Assembly: GCF_003598715.1 (NCBI RefSeq) | Contig: NZ_QZFU01000016.1 | Span: forward strand, 620,001 to 684,000 | Origin: Nocardia panacis | GTDB lineage: Bacteria > Actinomycetota > Actinomycetes > Mycobacteriales > Mycobacteriaceae | Length of the DNA stretch: 64,000 nt | Reading direction: 5' to 3' | Shown here: positions 26,213 to 35,507 of the stretch, in pieces | How positions within the stretch are numbered: position 1 is the stretch's first letter | How the letters are laid out: every line of letters starts with the position of its first letter | Notes under the pieces: model-generated | The model's input: only the letters and a program-made list of their open reading frames with translations | The model's database searches: none | What the model was told of the DNA's origin: nothing | Position numbers and translations under genes: made by a program

Positions 26213-29200
26213 CTACTCGCACTTGACCACCGGTATCGGGTCGTATTTGACCGTCCTTGTGTGGCGCGAGATCTCGCGTCCCGTGCGGTGATCGGAGATG
26301 ACCCTGGTATCGGAGATCGTGAAGCCCGGCGCACCCTCCGAGGCGATGCAGTCGTGCCCCTTCGCCAGCTTGACCGTCTGCGGTTCGGTGGGTTTGGACT
26401 TCTCGCCGGTGATCGACTCGACATCAACCGTCTTCACGCCCCACAGCCGCACGGTGATCTCCGAATCCGAGGCCGAGGTCTCGATATAGATGCCATTCGG
26501 AGTGTTGTTGCGGAAACGCAGATCGATCGCGCCATCGAAGACGGTGGCCTCGCGCGCGGCTGGATAGCGCGAGATGTAATAGCTGTGCTCGGTGTGGCCC
26601 GCGTCCTCGAGCCCCGCGAAGTAGGCCGCGTTGTAGAGGGTGGTCGCGAACTGGCTGATCCCGCCGCCGACGGCCGTGCTCGGCCTGCCGTGATCGATGA
26701 TGCCCGACTCCACATAGCCCTCGGCGGTGCCGCGCGGACCGGTGAAATCGTTGAGCGAGAAGGTATCCCCCGGTTTGATGATCGCACCGTCCACCTTGCG
26801 CGCCACGGTGCGGATATTCACCCCGGACGGTCCGCTGAACCCGCCGGTCGTGAATTGACCCATCACCTCGGTGATGTTCAGCCCCTGCGCCGCCTCGGTG
26901 GTGAGTTTCGGATCGGCCTTCTCATAAATCGCCGGTGCCGTGCGCTGTTGCGCCACAATCAGATTCGGCAGTTGCTCGAGCGATTTGGGCCAGTTCACCT
27001 TGTCGCCGACCACGGCGGGAACCACCTTGGCCGCACCCGCGGCGAAGCTGAACCCGGCATCCTTCGGCTCGACCTCGGAGGCGCCCAACTGCGGAGCCAG
27101 CAAACCGATCGCAATATCCTGCTTGAAGCTGGGGGCCAGACCGCCCTCCCCATTGGGGATGAAGGTGAGGATCGAGGCGATCTGCGCCGGATCCAATCTG
27201 GCCTCGGCACCCTTGCCCGCGAACACAATTGGCGCGGAGACGGCCGGTACGGCGAAATCGCGCATGGCCCGATCCACCGATTCCGGGCGCACCGTCATCG
27301 GCGCGGCGATCTGCGGCAGATCGAGTCCGCCCCCGAGCATCCAATCTCGCACGATCTGCTTGCGGGCCGCGTCGACATCCAGCACTCGCCCCGGAACCGG
27401 TGGCACCGCAACGGGTTTGGCGCCCTGGAAAATCACCGTGCCCTCCACGGTCGGTCGGTCGTGCACGCGCAGCGCGGCCATCTGACGATCCAGCGCCGCA
27501 CTGTCCACGGCGCTGACCACCGGCACGGTGTGGGTCTGCAACAGCGACAGCACCCTGGTGAACGGATTGAGCGGCTGACCGCCGATCCGCGACCAGGTGG
27601 CGGGCCAATCGAAATCCAGACCTGCCGCATTCGGCACCAGCGTGGACCGCATATCGCCGATGGTGACCGGAATCTCCCTGGTGGAACGCGATTCCAGGGC
27701 CGCACGTAGTCGCGCGTCGGCCGATCCCGGATTCATCCCCCCGATATCGACACCCGCCACGACGGTGCCGCGCGGCACCGATCCCGAAGTCAACAGCAGA
27801 TCCGCCACATAGACCAAGCCTCCGACCACGGCCAGTGCGCCGACCGCCAAGCCGATCCGCTTGGTCAACGGTCTTTTCAGCAGCGGGGTGTGCGGAGTCT
27901 CGACACGCGGGGTACGGGCGGCATTCCAGCGGTCCGCCGGAGTTGGTTGCTCATCCTTCGCGGATCTTCCTCGACGCGAACGCTTCCGAGGACGCTCGGA
28001 GCTGTCGGGCGATTCGGATTGCTCGGTCTCCGATGCGTGCACATCCGTTGACGCCACATCCGCGGTCGCTACCGTGTATGCCTCGGTCGGTGCGACATCC
28101 GCCCGAGTCGCCGCGTACGCCTCGGTCGGCGCCACGTCCGCCGGAGACGCCGCCGTATGCACCTGGGTCGATGCCACATCTGCCCGAGTCGCCGCCGCGT
28201 ACACCTCGGTCGATGCCACATCTGCCCGAGTCGCCACGTACGCCTCGGTCGGGGCCACGTCCGCCGGAGACGCTGCCGTATGCACCTGGGTCGATGCCAC
28301 AGTTGCGCGGGTCGCCGCCGAATATGCCTCGGTCGACGTCACCTCCGCGCGGGACGCGGCCGAATACGCCTCGGTCAATACCACATTCGCGCGGGATGCC
28401 ACCGGATAAACGTCGGTCGGTGCCACCTCCGGGCCTGACGCCACCGGATAGACCTCTGTCGGCGTCGCATCCGCAGGGATCTCCGCGATGTGTGCCTCGG
28501 TCGGTGCGACATCTGCGGGAGTCGCTTCTGTATAAGCGCTGTTCGCTGCCACATCTGCGGCGACCGCTTCCGTGTGTGCCTCGGTCGCGGCGGTATACGC
28601 CGCAGTCGATGCGCCATATGCCTCGGTCGCTGCCGCATTCGTCTTGGTCGATGCGGCTTCGGCCGATTTCACATCTTCAGCCGAACCGAACTCGAAAGGC
28701 GCACCGGCACTACCGGATTCGACAGACCAATCCCGCACCCGACCCGACTGCCCTGTCGTGACATCGTAGGCTGCGGATTCCGCGCGCCGCGCCGATTCGA
28801 CAGGCTCACCCGCAGGTTGCTCCCGCTGCCGCACCGACGCTGCCGACTCGATCGGCGGCGCTATCGGGCGCATCGGTTCGGTGACCCCACCCGACTCGAC
28901 CGGCCCGCCCCGACGCCGCACGGGCAGCGGCATCGTCGGCATATTGTCGACACTCCACCCTGGACCTTGCACCGGAAGCTGCTCGGTCACGGGATCATTG
29001 GCATCGAATGCCCGGAATGGTTGCGCCACGGCCCCGTTCGACTCCGCCCGGCCAAACGCATCCCAAGACGACTCGGCCGTATCGCGCGGCGCGCGCGCCT
29101 CCCGCCGAATCGAGTCCTGGAGACCCACCGACCCCGAATCGCCCATGCTACCGAGCGAATCCGTCACCGGTGGGACGTCACCGGTCGCTACCGGACCGAT

Positions 29201-30742
29201 CGCCTCTTCGGGCCTCATGGGAACATCCCCCTCGTCGGCACGGGCAGACCTAGCCTCATCACGGGGTGGCGTGGGTACACCCCCATCTCGGGGCCACGCA
29301 GGCGCAGTCTCAGCACGCGGCGAGCCAGGCACGCCCTCATCGCGCGAAAACCCCTGCGGCACCGCCTCTTCACGAGGCCACATGCGCCCACCGGCGTCGT
29401 GGGGCCACACCTGCGCCGTCTCCTCACGAAGTGACATGGGTACAGCCTCATCACGGGGCGAGCCGGGCACAGCCCCATCACGAGACCACGCAGGCACACC
29501 CTCATCACGGGGCCACGCCGACGCAGTCTCAGCACGCGGCAAGCCGGGCACACCCTCATCACGCGAAAACCCCTGCGGCACAACCTCATCACGAGACCGC
29601 TTCCGCACGCCGTCCTCGTGGGGCCACGCGGGCGCGGTCTCATCACGCGGCGACATGGGCGCGGCGTCATCACGAGGCGACAGGGGCACGACCCCATCGC
29701 GAGACCAGGTGCGCACACCCTCATCACGGGGCCACGCAGGGGCAGTCTCAGCACGCGGCGACGTAGGCACAACCTCATCACGAGGCCACATACGCACACC
29801 GCCGTCGTGGGGCCGCTCGGGCACCGTCTCATCGCGCGCCGACATAGGTACAGCCTCATCACGGGGCGAGCCGGGCACAGCCCCATCACGAGACCACGCA
29901 GGCACACCCTCATCACGGGGCCACGCCGACGCAGTCTCAGCACGCGGCGAGCCGGGCACACCCTCATCACGCGAAAACACCTGCGGCACAACCTCATCAC
30001 GAGGCCACATGCGCCCACCAGCGTCGTGGGGCCACACGGGCACCGTCTCATCGCGCAGCGACACAGGTACAACCTCATCGCGGGGCGATCCGGGCACGAC
30101 CCCATCGTGAGACCAGGTGCGCACACCCTCATCACGGGGCAAGGCGGACGCAGTCTCATCGCGCAGCGAGCCAGGCACACCCTCATCACGCGAAAACACC
30201 TGCGGCACAACCTCATCACGAGGCCACATCCGCCCCCCGCCGTCGCGGGTCCACGTGGGCGCGGTCTCGTCGTGAGATGACATGGGCGCGGCCTCATCGC
30301 GCGGCGACATAGCTGCAATCTCATCGCGGGGCGATCCGGGCACAGCCCGATCGCGTCCTCCGCTGCGCGAACTCCCCGATACCCCGGCCGGGCCGGTGAC
30401 ATCCTCGGACTGCACGCCCGGCCCCATATCGCGGGGCGGGATTGCCCCCTCGTTTCCACGCGGGTTCTCCGCCAACGGCGCATGCTCACGCACGCCCCGA
30501 CCGCGCGAGTCCGCAGACCGTCTGCCCCGCGCAGGGCCGATCAGCTCCTCCGGCCACATGGGCAACGCCGGATCGGCGCCGCCGCGCGAATCCCGTGTCT
30601 CGGGTTCCTGCGCCGGTTCGGGCCGCGTCTGTTCGGGACTCCCCCCGTCCGGCGTGATCCGGTTCGATTCGAGCAGCCGCCGCAGTCCGACCTCACCCGC
30701 ATTCTTTCGGTCGCGGCGCCTGGCAGTCGACTCGCTCGTCAC
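26213..30742 (-). CDS. Giant repeat-bearing VanW-family membrane protein (1509 aa)
   Basis: Three parts. (a) Residues about 118-510: array of ~10-residue units of the type WPRDEGVPAW/SRDGAVPGSP/RDEAVPMS, very rich in Arg, Asp, Pro. (b) About 690-905: second array of 13-14-residue units like ADVAPTEAYAAATR. (c) A Lys/Arg-rich stretch, one membrane helix (RIGLAVGALAVVGGLVYVADLLL, about 961-983), then an extracellular part with GTVVAGVDIGGMNPGSA, two peptidoglycan-binding_4-like domains and a VanW domain (FSLNDFTGPRGTAEGYVESGIIDHG...GGGISQFATTLYNAAYFAG, about 1330-1420). The C-terminus matches ordinary VanW proteins of 450-550 residues; the N-terminal ~950 residues are predicted cytoplasmic and repetitive. 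Likely a cell-wall factor; exact role unknown. GTG start. Confidence 0.85.
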   Translation of the reverse strand: MTSESTARRRDRKNAGEVGLRRLLESNRITPDGGSPEQTRPEPAQEPETRDSRGGADPALPMWPEELIGPARGRRSADSRGRGVREHAPLAENPRGNEGAIPPRDMGPGVQSEDVTGPAGVSGSSRSGGRDRAVPGSPRDEIAAMSPRDEAAPMSSHDETAPTWTRDGGGRMWPRDEVVPQVFSRDEGVPGSLRDETASALPRDEGVRTWSHDGVVPGSPRDEVVPVSLRDETVPVWPHDAGGRMWPRDEVVPQVFSRDEGVPGSPRAETASAWPRDEGVPAWSRDGAVPGSPRDEAVPMSARDETVPERPHDGGVRMWPRDEVVPTSPRAETAPAWPRDEGVRTWSRDGVVPLSPRDDAAPMSPRDETAPAWPHEDGVRKRSRDEVVPQGFSRDEGVPGLPRAETASAWPRDEGVPAWSRDGAVPGSPRDEAVPMSLREETAQVWPHDAGGRMWPREEAVPQGFSRDEGVPGSPRAETAPAWPRDGGVPTPPRDEARSARADEGDVPMRPEEAIGPVATGDVPPVTDSLGSMGDSGSVGLQDSIRREARAPRDTAESSWDAFGRAESNGAVAQPFRAFDANDPVTEQLPVQGPGWSVDNMPTMPLPVRRRGGPVESGGVTEPMRPIAPPIESAASVRQREQPAGEPVESARRAESAAYDVTTGQSGRVRDWSVESGSAGAPFEFGSAEDVKSAEAASTKTNAAATEAYGASTAAYTAATEAHTEAVAADVAANSAYTEATPADVAPTEAHIAEIPADATPTEVYPVASGPEVAPTDVYPVASRANVVLTEAYSAASRAEVTSTEAYSAATRATVASTQVHTAASPADVAPTEAYVATRADVASTEVYAAATRADVASTQVHTAASPADVAPTEAYAATRADVAPTEAYTVATADVASTDVHASETEQSESPDSSERPRKRSRRGRSAKDEQPTPADRWNAARTPRVETPHTPLLKRPLTKRIGLAVGALAVVGGLVYVADLLLTSGSVPRGTVVAGVDIGGMNPGSADARLRAALESRSTREIPVTIGDMRSTLVPNAAGLDFDWPATWSRIGGQPLNPFTRVLSLLQTHTVPVVSAVDSAALDRQMAALRVHDRPTVEGTVIFQGAKPVAVPPVPGRVLDVDAARKQIVRDWMLGGGLDLPQIAAPMTVRPESVDRAMRDFAVPAVSAPIVFAGKGAEARLDPAQIASILTFIPNGEGGLAPSFKQDIAIGLLAPQLGASEVEPKDAGFSFAAGAAKVVPAVVGDKVNWPKSLEQLPNLIVAQQRTAPAIYEKADPKLTTEAAQGLNITEVMGQFTTGGFSGPSGVNIRTVARKVDGAIIKPGDTFSLNDFTGPRGTAEGYVESGIIDHGRPSTAVGGGISQFATTLYNAAYFAGLEDAGHTEHSYYISRYPAAREATVFDGAIDLRFRNNTPNGIYIETSASDSEITVRLWGVKTVDVESITGEKSKPTEPQTVKLAKGHDCIASEGAPGFTISDTRVISDHRTGREISRHTRTVKYDPIPVVKCE
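28030..28680. repeat. In-gene repeat array, 13-14 residue units (VanW protein, array 2)
   Basis: Imperfect ~39-42 bp units encoding ADVA(S/P)TE(A/V)Y(A)AATR-type peptides, about 15 copies, degenerating toward the N-terminal side. Several adjacent copies are nearly identical at DNA level (for example around 28110-28170 and 28235-28295), pointing to recent slippage or unequal recombination. Confidence 0.9.
29220..30390. repeat. In-gene repeat array, ~10 residue units (VanW protein, array 1)
   Basis: About 39 units of 30 (sometimes 33) bp encoding (W/S)(P/S)RDE(G/V)VP-type decapeptides. A higher-order repeat of 408 bp is visible: the segments starting at 29453 and 29861 are almost identical for about 80 bases. 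The nesting shows repeated duplication of multi-unit blocks. Confidence 0.92.
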
Positions 30743-31047
30743 GAACCGTCCTCCACGCTTTCAGTTGGCTTCCGGTCGCGCACAGCGCGCGACCGCCGCC
30801 CAGAATAGTTGCCGCTACGGGGGCGCGCCGTTGCCGCCACCGCAATGCGGCGTATCGGGCGCATCGTGGCAGTGAAAGCCCCGCGTAGTTGCCGGGTCGG
30901 GGGTCTGGCAACTGCGCGGGGCAACCCATTTATCGGTGTCGCGTTCGGCGCGTTACAGATGCCCGCCGACATGATCGGGGATCGACGCGGGACAATCGTG
31001 CTCGACTCTCGCCACACGGCTCGGACTGAACGAGGGAGATGGATGGT
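30743..31047. other. Divergent promoter region VanW / gnd
   Basis: About 300 bases between divergent genes. An inverted repeat AGTTGCC-N13-GGCAACT lies at 30887-30913, and another AGTTGCC occurs near 30807; these could be regulator sites. No coding frame is convincing. Confidence 0.4.
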
Positions 31048-32076
31048 ATGCAGCTGGGAATGATCGGCCTCGGCCGAATGGGTGCCAATATCGTGCGCCG
31101 CATCGTCGGGGATGGGCACACCGCCGTCGGCTACTCGCGGAATGCGGAACAGATCAAGGAGTTCGCCGACGAACTCGGCGACAGCTTCCAGGGCGCCACG
31201 GATTACCCGGCGTTCATCGCACTGCTGGAGAAGCCGCGCATTGTCTGGGTGATGATTCCGGCCGGTGCGACGGGTGCGGTGATCGAGCGGATCGCCGAAC
31301 TGCTGGAGCCGGGCGATATCATCATCGATGGCGGCAACAGCCGCTACCACGAGGACGTCAAGCGGGCGAAGGCGTTGCGGCCCAAGGGCCTTCACTATCT
31401 GGATATCGGCACTTCCGGCGGCGTGTGGGGTCTGGAGCGCGGCTACTGTCTGATGGTGGGCGGTGAGGCGGAGTCCGTCGCGCATATCGAACCGCTGCTC
31501 AAGTCCATCGCTCCGGGTGTCGCGGCCGCCGAGCGCACCCCTGGCCGCACCGGTGAGCCGTCACCTGCCGAGCAGGGTTACCTGCACTGCGGTCCGGCGG
31601 GCGCGGGTCATTTCGTCAAGATGGTGCACAACGGTATCGAGTACGGCGCGATGGCCGCCTACGCCGAGGGCTTGAATATCCTGCACAAGGCCAATATCGG
31701 CAAGGAGCGCGATGATCAGCACTCGGCCGAGGAGACCCCGCTCGACAATCCCGAGTACTACCAGTACGACATCGACGTTCCCGAGGTCACCGAGTTGTGG
31801 CGGCGCGGTTCGGTGGTGGCGTCCTGGCTGCTGGACCTGACGGCGGGCGCGTTGCACGCCGATCCGGCGTTGGAATCCTTCGGCGGCCGGGTCTCCGATT
31901 CCGGTGAGGGTCGCTGGACCGTCGATGCCGCCATCGATGAGGGTGTGCCCGCGCCGGTTTTGTCGGCGGCGCTGTTCGCCCGCTTCTCTTCGCGCGGTGA
32001 ATCGCTCTACGCCGACAAGGTGCTCTCCGCGATGCGCAAGGCGTTCGGCGGCCACAACGAGTTGCCGTCTAAGTGA
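31048..32076 (+). CDS. gnd: 6-phosphogluconate dehydrogenase, decarboxylating (short form)
   Basis: 342 residues. NAD(P)-binding start MQLGMIGLGRMGANIVRRI, 6PGDH signature IIDGGNSRYHEDVKRAKAL (about 92-110), LDIGTSGGVWGLERGYCLMVGG, and the catalytic-domain motif GPAGAGHFVKMVHNGIEYG with the conserved Lys and His-Asn (about 190-205). The short length and GLGRMG loop match the GntZ/YqeC-type enzymes, many NAD-dependent, which convert 6-phosphogluconate to ribulose-5-phosphate and CO2 in the pentose phosphate pathway. ATG 31048 is preceded by AGGGAG; ATG 31039 sits on the ribosome site. A strong terminator follows. Confidence 0.93.
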   Translation: MQLGMIGLGRMGANIVRRIVGDGHTAVGYSRNAEQIKEFADELGDSFQGATDYPAFIALLEKPRIVWVMIPAGATGAVIERIAELLEPGDIIIDGGNSRYHEDVKRAKALRPKGLHYLDIGTSGGVWGLERGYCLMVGGEAESVAHIEPLLKSIAPGVAAAERTPGRTGEPSPAEQGYLHCGPAGAGHFVKMVHNGIEYGAMAAYAEGLNILHKANIGKERDDQHSAEETPLDNPEYYQYDIDVPEVTELWRRGSVVASWLLDLTAGALHADPALESFGGRVSDSGEGRWTVDAAIDEGVPAPVLSAALFARFSSRGESLYADKVLSAMRKAFGGHNELPSK

Positions 32077-32080
32077 CCGA

Positions 32081-32121
32081 ATCGGCCCTCGCTCAACCGT
32101 TTTCGGCGGGCGAGGGCCGAT
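32081..32121. terminator. Bidirectional terminator after gnd
   Basis: 12-bp perfect arms ATCGGCCCTCGC and GCGAGGGCCGAT separated by 17 nt, located between the convergent gnd and lipase-like genes. Confidence 0.8.
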
Positions 32122-32124
32122 CTG

Positions 32125-33447
32125 TCAGTCGAACTGCCGGTCGATCCAGTCGATGGTCTGCATGCCGAACAGGTCGGCGCCCCATCCGTAGAGGTCGGTC
32201 AGCATGCGGGTCATGGAGCAATCGGTGGGCTCGTAGGTGACGTCCGTGCCGCGTTCGCGATAGGTTTCGGCGAGATCCCTGGATTCCTGTGCGGGCACCA
32301 GCGACATGAACGAGTCGTCCTTGGCGCAGGAGGCGATGAGCACCTTGGATTTCGGGGTGCCGGAGCGGCCGAGGACATTGTCTTCGAACGCCTGCTGGAA
32401 ATCGGGTTCGTCGGCCGGGCCGACCCCGGAGGTGAACAGTGTGCGCAGCGGTAGCAGGGGCAGCCCGAAGTAGGCGGGGGTCTGGCACTGGGTTCGGAAG
32501 AAGTCGGCGATGCCCCGCCCCGCCGGGGTCAGCTTCTCCTCGACGCGCATCTGCGGGTAGGCGGGCTCCATGCCGAGCAGGGTGGCCAGCGCGAATCCGG
32601 AGCCGACCGAGCCGTCGGCCACGCGCAGGAAGTTGCGGGTGTTGACGACCATGCCCTCGAGCACGGTGGATTTCACCGCGAGTTCGGGCGCGTAGGCGGG
32701 GGCGAGTTCGGCGGAGAAGGCCGCGCCGACACCGCCGCCCGCGATGCCGAACAGTGCCACCTGCGCCTGCGGATTCAGTCCGGCCGGGCGGTGGTGCAGG
32801 GCCGCGCGGATGCCGTCGAGTTGGGCGTGCGCGGCGAATTTGCCCGCGAAGACGCCGTGCGGGTTGCGGTCGGCGTCATTGCCGACGTCGGAGATCATCA
32901 CCGCGTAACCCTTGCCGAACATGAGCGCCAGCGGGCCGAGCGCGGACCAGGACGCGCCGTCGAGCGGATCGCCGCCGGTCCACTGGGTGCTGGGATGGCA
33001 GGACCAGCCGACGCTGTCATTGGCCTCCTGGTAGGAAATCAACCGCTTTTGGTCGGCGGGTTGACCGTCCTTGGGGATCATCAGGATCCCCGTACTGACC
33101 GCCGGGGTGCTGCCGTCGACTCCGGTGGTGACGTACATGAGTTTGTACGCCTCGACGTCGGGCGGGGTGACCCCGCCGAACATGACATCGACCTTCTTGG
33201 CCTTCAGCAGCGTCCCCGGCTGTTCCGATCCGGTGAGCGCGGGTTCCCGATAGAACGGGTCGTTCGCGGTCAGCGCCTGAAAGGCCTGGTCCGGCGTGGC
33301 GATTCGCGCGCCGGTGAATTGACCGACCACGAAGCCGTTGAAAACCTGACCGAGGCTCGGCGTGCCGGTCTGCGGTTGCGCTGCCGCGGTTCCCGTGCCG
33401 AGGACCAGTGCGGCGAGCGCCGCGACGACTAGCTTCCAACGAGTCAT
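32125..33447 (-). CDS. Secreted LIP-type lipase-fold protein lacking the catalytic Ser
   Basis: 440 residues, Sec signal peptide (LVVAALAALVLGTGTAAA). The fold is that of the secretory lipase (LIP) family: DPFYREPALTGSEQPGTLLKAKKV, AYKLMYVTTGVDGSTPAVSTGILMIPK, SYQEANDSVGWSCHPS, GYAVMISDVGNDADRNPH. Where active members have GYS(Q/G)GG, this protein reads LFGIAGGG, so the nucleophile position is Ala236. The expected late catalytic His is also not seen (DCSMTRML), while the acidic loop AKDDSF remains. It is therefore probably a pseudoenzyme or binding protein. It is cotranscribed 1 nt downstream of the secreted 421-residue protein. Confidence 0.82.
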   Translation of the reverse strand: MTRWKLVVAALAALVLGTGTAAAQPQTGTPSLGQVFNGFVVGQFTGARIATPDQAFQALTANDPFYREPALTGSEQPGTLLKAKKVDVMFGGVTPPDVEAYKLMYVTTGVDGSTPAVSTGILMIPKDGQPADQKRLISYQEANDSVGWSCHPSTQWTGGDPLDGASWSALGPLALMFGKGYAVMISDVGNDADRNPHGVFAGKFAAHAQLDGIRAALHHRPAGLNPQAQVALFGIAGGGVGAAFSAELAPAYAPELAVKSTVLEGMVVNTRNFLRVADGSVGSGFALATLLGMEPAYPQMRVEEKLTPAGRGIADFFRTQCQTPAYFGLPLLPLRTLFTSGVGPADEPDFQQAFEDNVLGRSGTPKSKVLIASCAKDDSFMSLVPAQESRDLAETYRERGTDVTYEPTDCSMTRMLTDLYGWGADLFGMQTIDWIDRQFD

Positions 33448-33448
33448 C

Positions 33449-34699
33449 TCAGCTCGCCTCCACCTTCACTTCGTGTGCCGCGGATTCGAGCAGTTGCGGC
33501 ATATTCAGCAGCGGCCGCTTGGATTCCAGCTGCTGCTCGTAGGGCACGCGCATGGCGGCTTCCAGTGCGGGCCAATTGTTTTCGACCTGTCCGCGGTATT
33601 TGGGCAGCAGTTCGGTGGTGATGTAGTCCCAGCGCGCGTCGAATTCCGACCAGTTCCAGTCCGGCAGCGGCAGGGTGAGCAGTGCGGGCCGACCGTCGGG
33701 CGTGGTGAAAGGGATTCGCGCGGGGTGGAATTCGCGCATCGGCACCACTGCGGCGACGGAGGGTGAGCCTGCCGCACCGGTCAGGTAGGTGATGGCCTCG
33801 CCGATCTCGCCCTTGTAGGAACGCACTTCGTCCCACTGCGCGCCGACCGCCCACTGCTGCTCGCGGCGCAGCAGCACGGCATTGCCCGCGGCGATGCGAT
33901 CGGGATCGCCGGAAGCAACCTCGCGCCAGGCGGACATGATGTCGGCGCCGAACAACCCGGCGGCCATGAATTCCGACAGCGCGGGCAGACCCGCCGTGAC
34001 GTAGGCGTCGTGCATTGGCATCAGGTCCGAGAAGATGTTCTTCTGCATTACCAGGATCATCCCGATGATGTAGTTCAGATCCTCGGGTGTGATCCGCGAT
34101 CCGGCAGTGGCCAGGGCACTGAGTCCGCGCGGAAGTCGCTGCGCGACTTGCGGTCCCGCCGCATTGGTCACCGCGCCCACCACGCCGCGCGCGGCCTCGG
34201 CGATACCGGGCAGCGAGTAGAGGGCGCCCATGAGTTCGAAATCGACCAGCCCGCCGCCGAAGTCGGCGCCGACCTGTCCGCCCATGCCCGCCCACTGCAA
34301 TTCGCGGTGGGCCAGTTGCAGATCCTCGTAGTAGCGGTAGGAGCGAATCAGGTTGTCCCGGTTGGCCGCTACGCCCGCGCGCGGATTCCACGAGCGCAGA
34401 TCTATTCCGGCCTTGCCGGTGGCGTCGACCAGCCAGTACTGGTACAGCAGCGCGGCATATCGGGTCGGCGCGACGCCCTCGGCCCTGGCCTGATCCAGCA
34501 GCCGACCCAGTTCGGCGTGGTCGTAGGGCAGGTCCGGATTCACTCCGCCCGGCGCGCTCGCGGCATTCCGGTTGGTCAGCGGCAGGTCGAGGTAGCGGTC
34601 GATTTCGCTCGCGTGCGCGGAACCGGTGCTCGCGAGGCCGAGGGCGATCGCTGCGGTCAATGCGGCCGCCCCGGCCCGCATTGCTTTTCCAATACGCAT
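33449..34699 (-). CDS. Secreted protein of unknown family, partner of lipase-like protein
   Basis: About 416 residues. Signal peptide (AMRAGAAALTAAIALGLASTGSAHA), mature start SEIDRYLDLPLTNRNAASAPGGVNPDLPYDHAELGRLLDQARAEGVAPTRYAALLYQYW. The rest is helix-rich with many Trp/Tyr (SYRYYEDLQLAHRELQWAGMGGQVGADFGGG; PDWNWSEFDARWDYITTELLPKYRGQVENNWPALEAAM). I do not recognise a domain. The stop codon is 1 nt from the lipase-like ATG, so the two are translated together, suggesting a functional pair. ATG at 34699 chosen, preceded at 11 nt by GGAGGG. Confidence 0.75.
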   Translation of the reverse strand: MRIGKAMRAGAAALTAAIALGLASTGSAHASEIDRYLDLPLTNRNAASAPGGVNPDLPYDHAELGRLLDQARAEGVAPTRYAALLYQYWLVDATGKAGIDLRSWNPRAGVAANRDNLIRSYRYYEDLQLAHRELQWAGMGGQVGADFGGGLVDFELMGALYSLPGIAEAARGVVGAVTNAAGPQVAQRLPRGLSALATAGSRITPEDLNYIIGMILVMQKNIFSDLMPMHDAYVTAGLPALSEFMAAGLFGADIMSAWREVASGDPDRIAAGNAVLLRREQQWAVGAQWDEVRSYKGEIGEAITYLTGAAGSPSVAAVVPMREFHPARIPFTTPDGRPALLTLPLPDWNWSEFDARWDYITTELLPKYRGQVENNWPALEAAMRVPYEQQLESKRPLLNMPQLLESAAHEVKVEAS

Positions 34700-35295
34700 C
34701 AGCAGTACATCCCTCCAACGACAAAGCACGCGCGATCACGATTCGATTTACCGCCGAGGGCAGAACCGGGGTCCGAGCCGGAAATGGCATGGCAGACCGC
34801 ATTATCTGGGCGGCACAGCAGGTAACGAATACGTAAACACACAGTTCACGGCGCAGGCAACAGGGTTCGCACACTGGGCGACCTGTCGCGGGAATCACAA
34901 ATTGCTGCAAAGTTGCTGATCAATGCACGCAATACTTGAATAAATCCCAACGAGGGAATTATGAGACATATCACCGCCGACAACCGGAGCGGCGACCAGA
35001 GATCGCCACCGATCGACATCGACCTCTTCGAACGAGCAAGACTCGAGGTCAGCAACCCGCTACCGTCCGCGAGCGCCGGTTCGAACGGACAACCTCTAGC
35101 ACAGCTCACGAGCACCCGCCGAAGTCGACTTACCAATAGAGGGAACAACCTGGTGACGCGCTGGCCCTACTCTAATCAAGTGCTGTCGGATTGCCCATGA
35201 AAATTGGTTCGTAACAAGCGGACCCGAGCGATCGACATGTCCCACAGAAAAGATCGCTACCGGACAAAATTGTCCACTACCGAGGGAGACGCATC
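34700..35295. other. Long intergenic region, lower GC
   Basis: About 600 bases between the secreted-protein gene and the 43-residue peptide gene. A 79-codon open frame from 34961 has a GAGGG ribosome-like site but its codon use is close to the surrounding base composition, so I do not call it. Promoters for both flanking genes must lie here. Confidence 0.4.
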
Positions 35296-35427
35296 GTGGG
35301 TTCCGCAGACTTGATGACCTGGCTGTCCGAGGGCTACCTCAGCGGCGACCCGATCCGCTACCCGCTGTACGTGGCCATGATGTTCCTCAGCATGCCGTTC
35401 CAACTGTTGACCGGACATGGGTTCTGA
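35296..35427 (+). CDS. Small putative membrane peptide (43 aa)
   Basis: GTG start behind GAGGGAGAC, encoding VGSADLMTWLSEGYLSGDPIRYPLYVAMMFLSMPF... ending LLTGHGF. Nearly all codons end in G or C, and the hydrophobic segment (PLYVAMMFLSMPFQLLTG) could insert in or lie on a membrane. A degraded copy of its last ten codons and downstream leader reappears at about 37058-37090, showing that it was part of a duplicated unit with the lipoprotein genes. Function unknown. Confidence 0.6.
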   Translation: MGSADLMTWLSEGYLSGDPIRYPLYVAMMFLSMPFQLLTGHGF

Positions 35428-35507
35428 CCGACCCGGTTGGCTCCCCCGAGCTACGACGGCTCGTCGATCTTCCATGAAAAAGCCTGACAGGTAAAGGAAC
35501 TCGATAA

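Noticed and set aside
28490..30280. Plus-strand frames opposite the VanW repeat arrays
   Set aside because: Periodic sequence stays open in several frames; the minus-strand frame is the one that continues into the membrane helix and VanW domain.
26213..30742. The repeat arrays as a CRISPR array
   Set aside because: Units are continuous without spacers, are in frame, and encode a coherent repetitive protein.
34961..35200. 79-codon plus-strand frame with a GAGGG site
   Set aside because: Third-position GC is near local background and the sequence shows no signal, domain or repeat; too weak to call.
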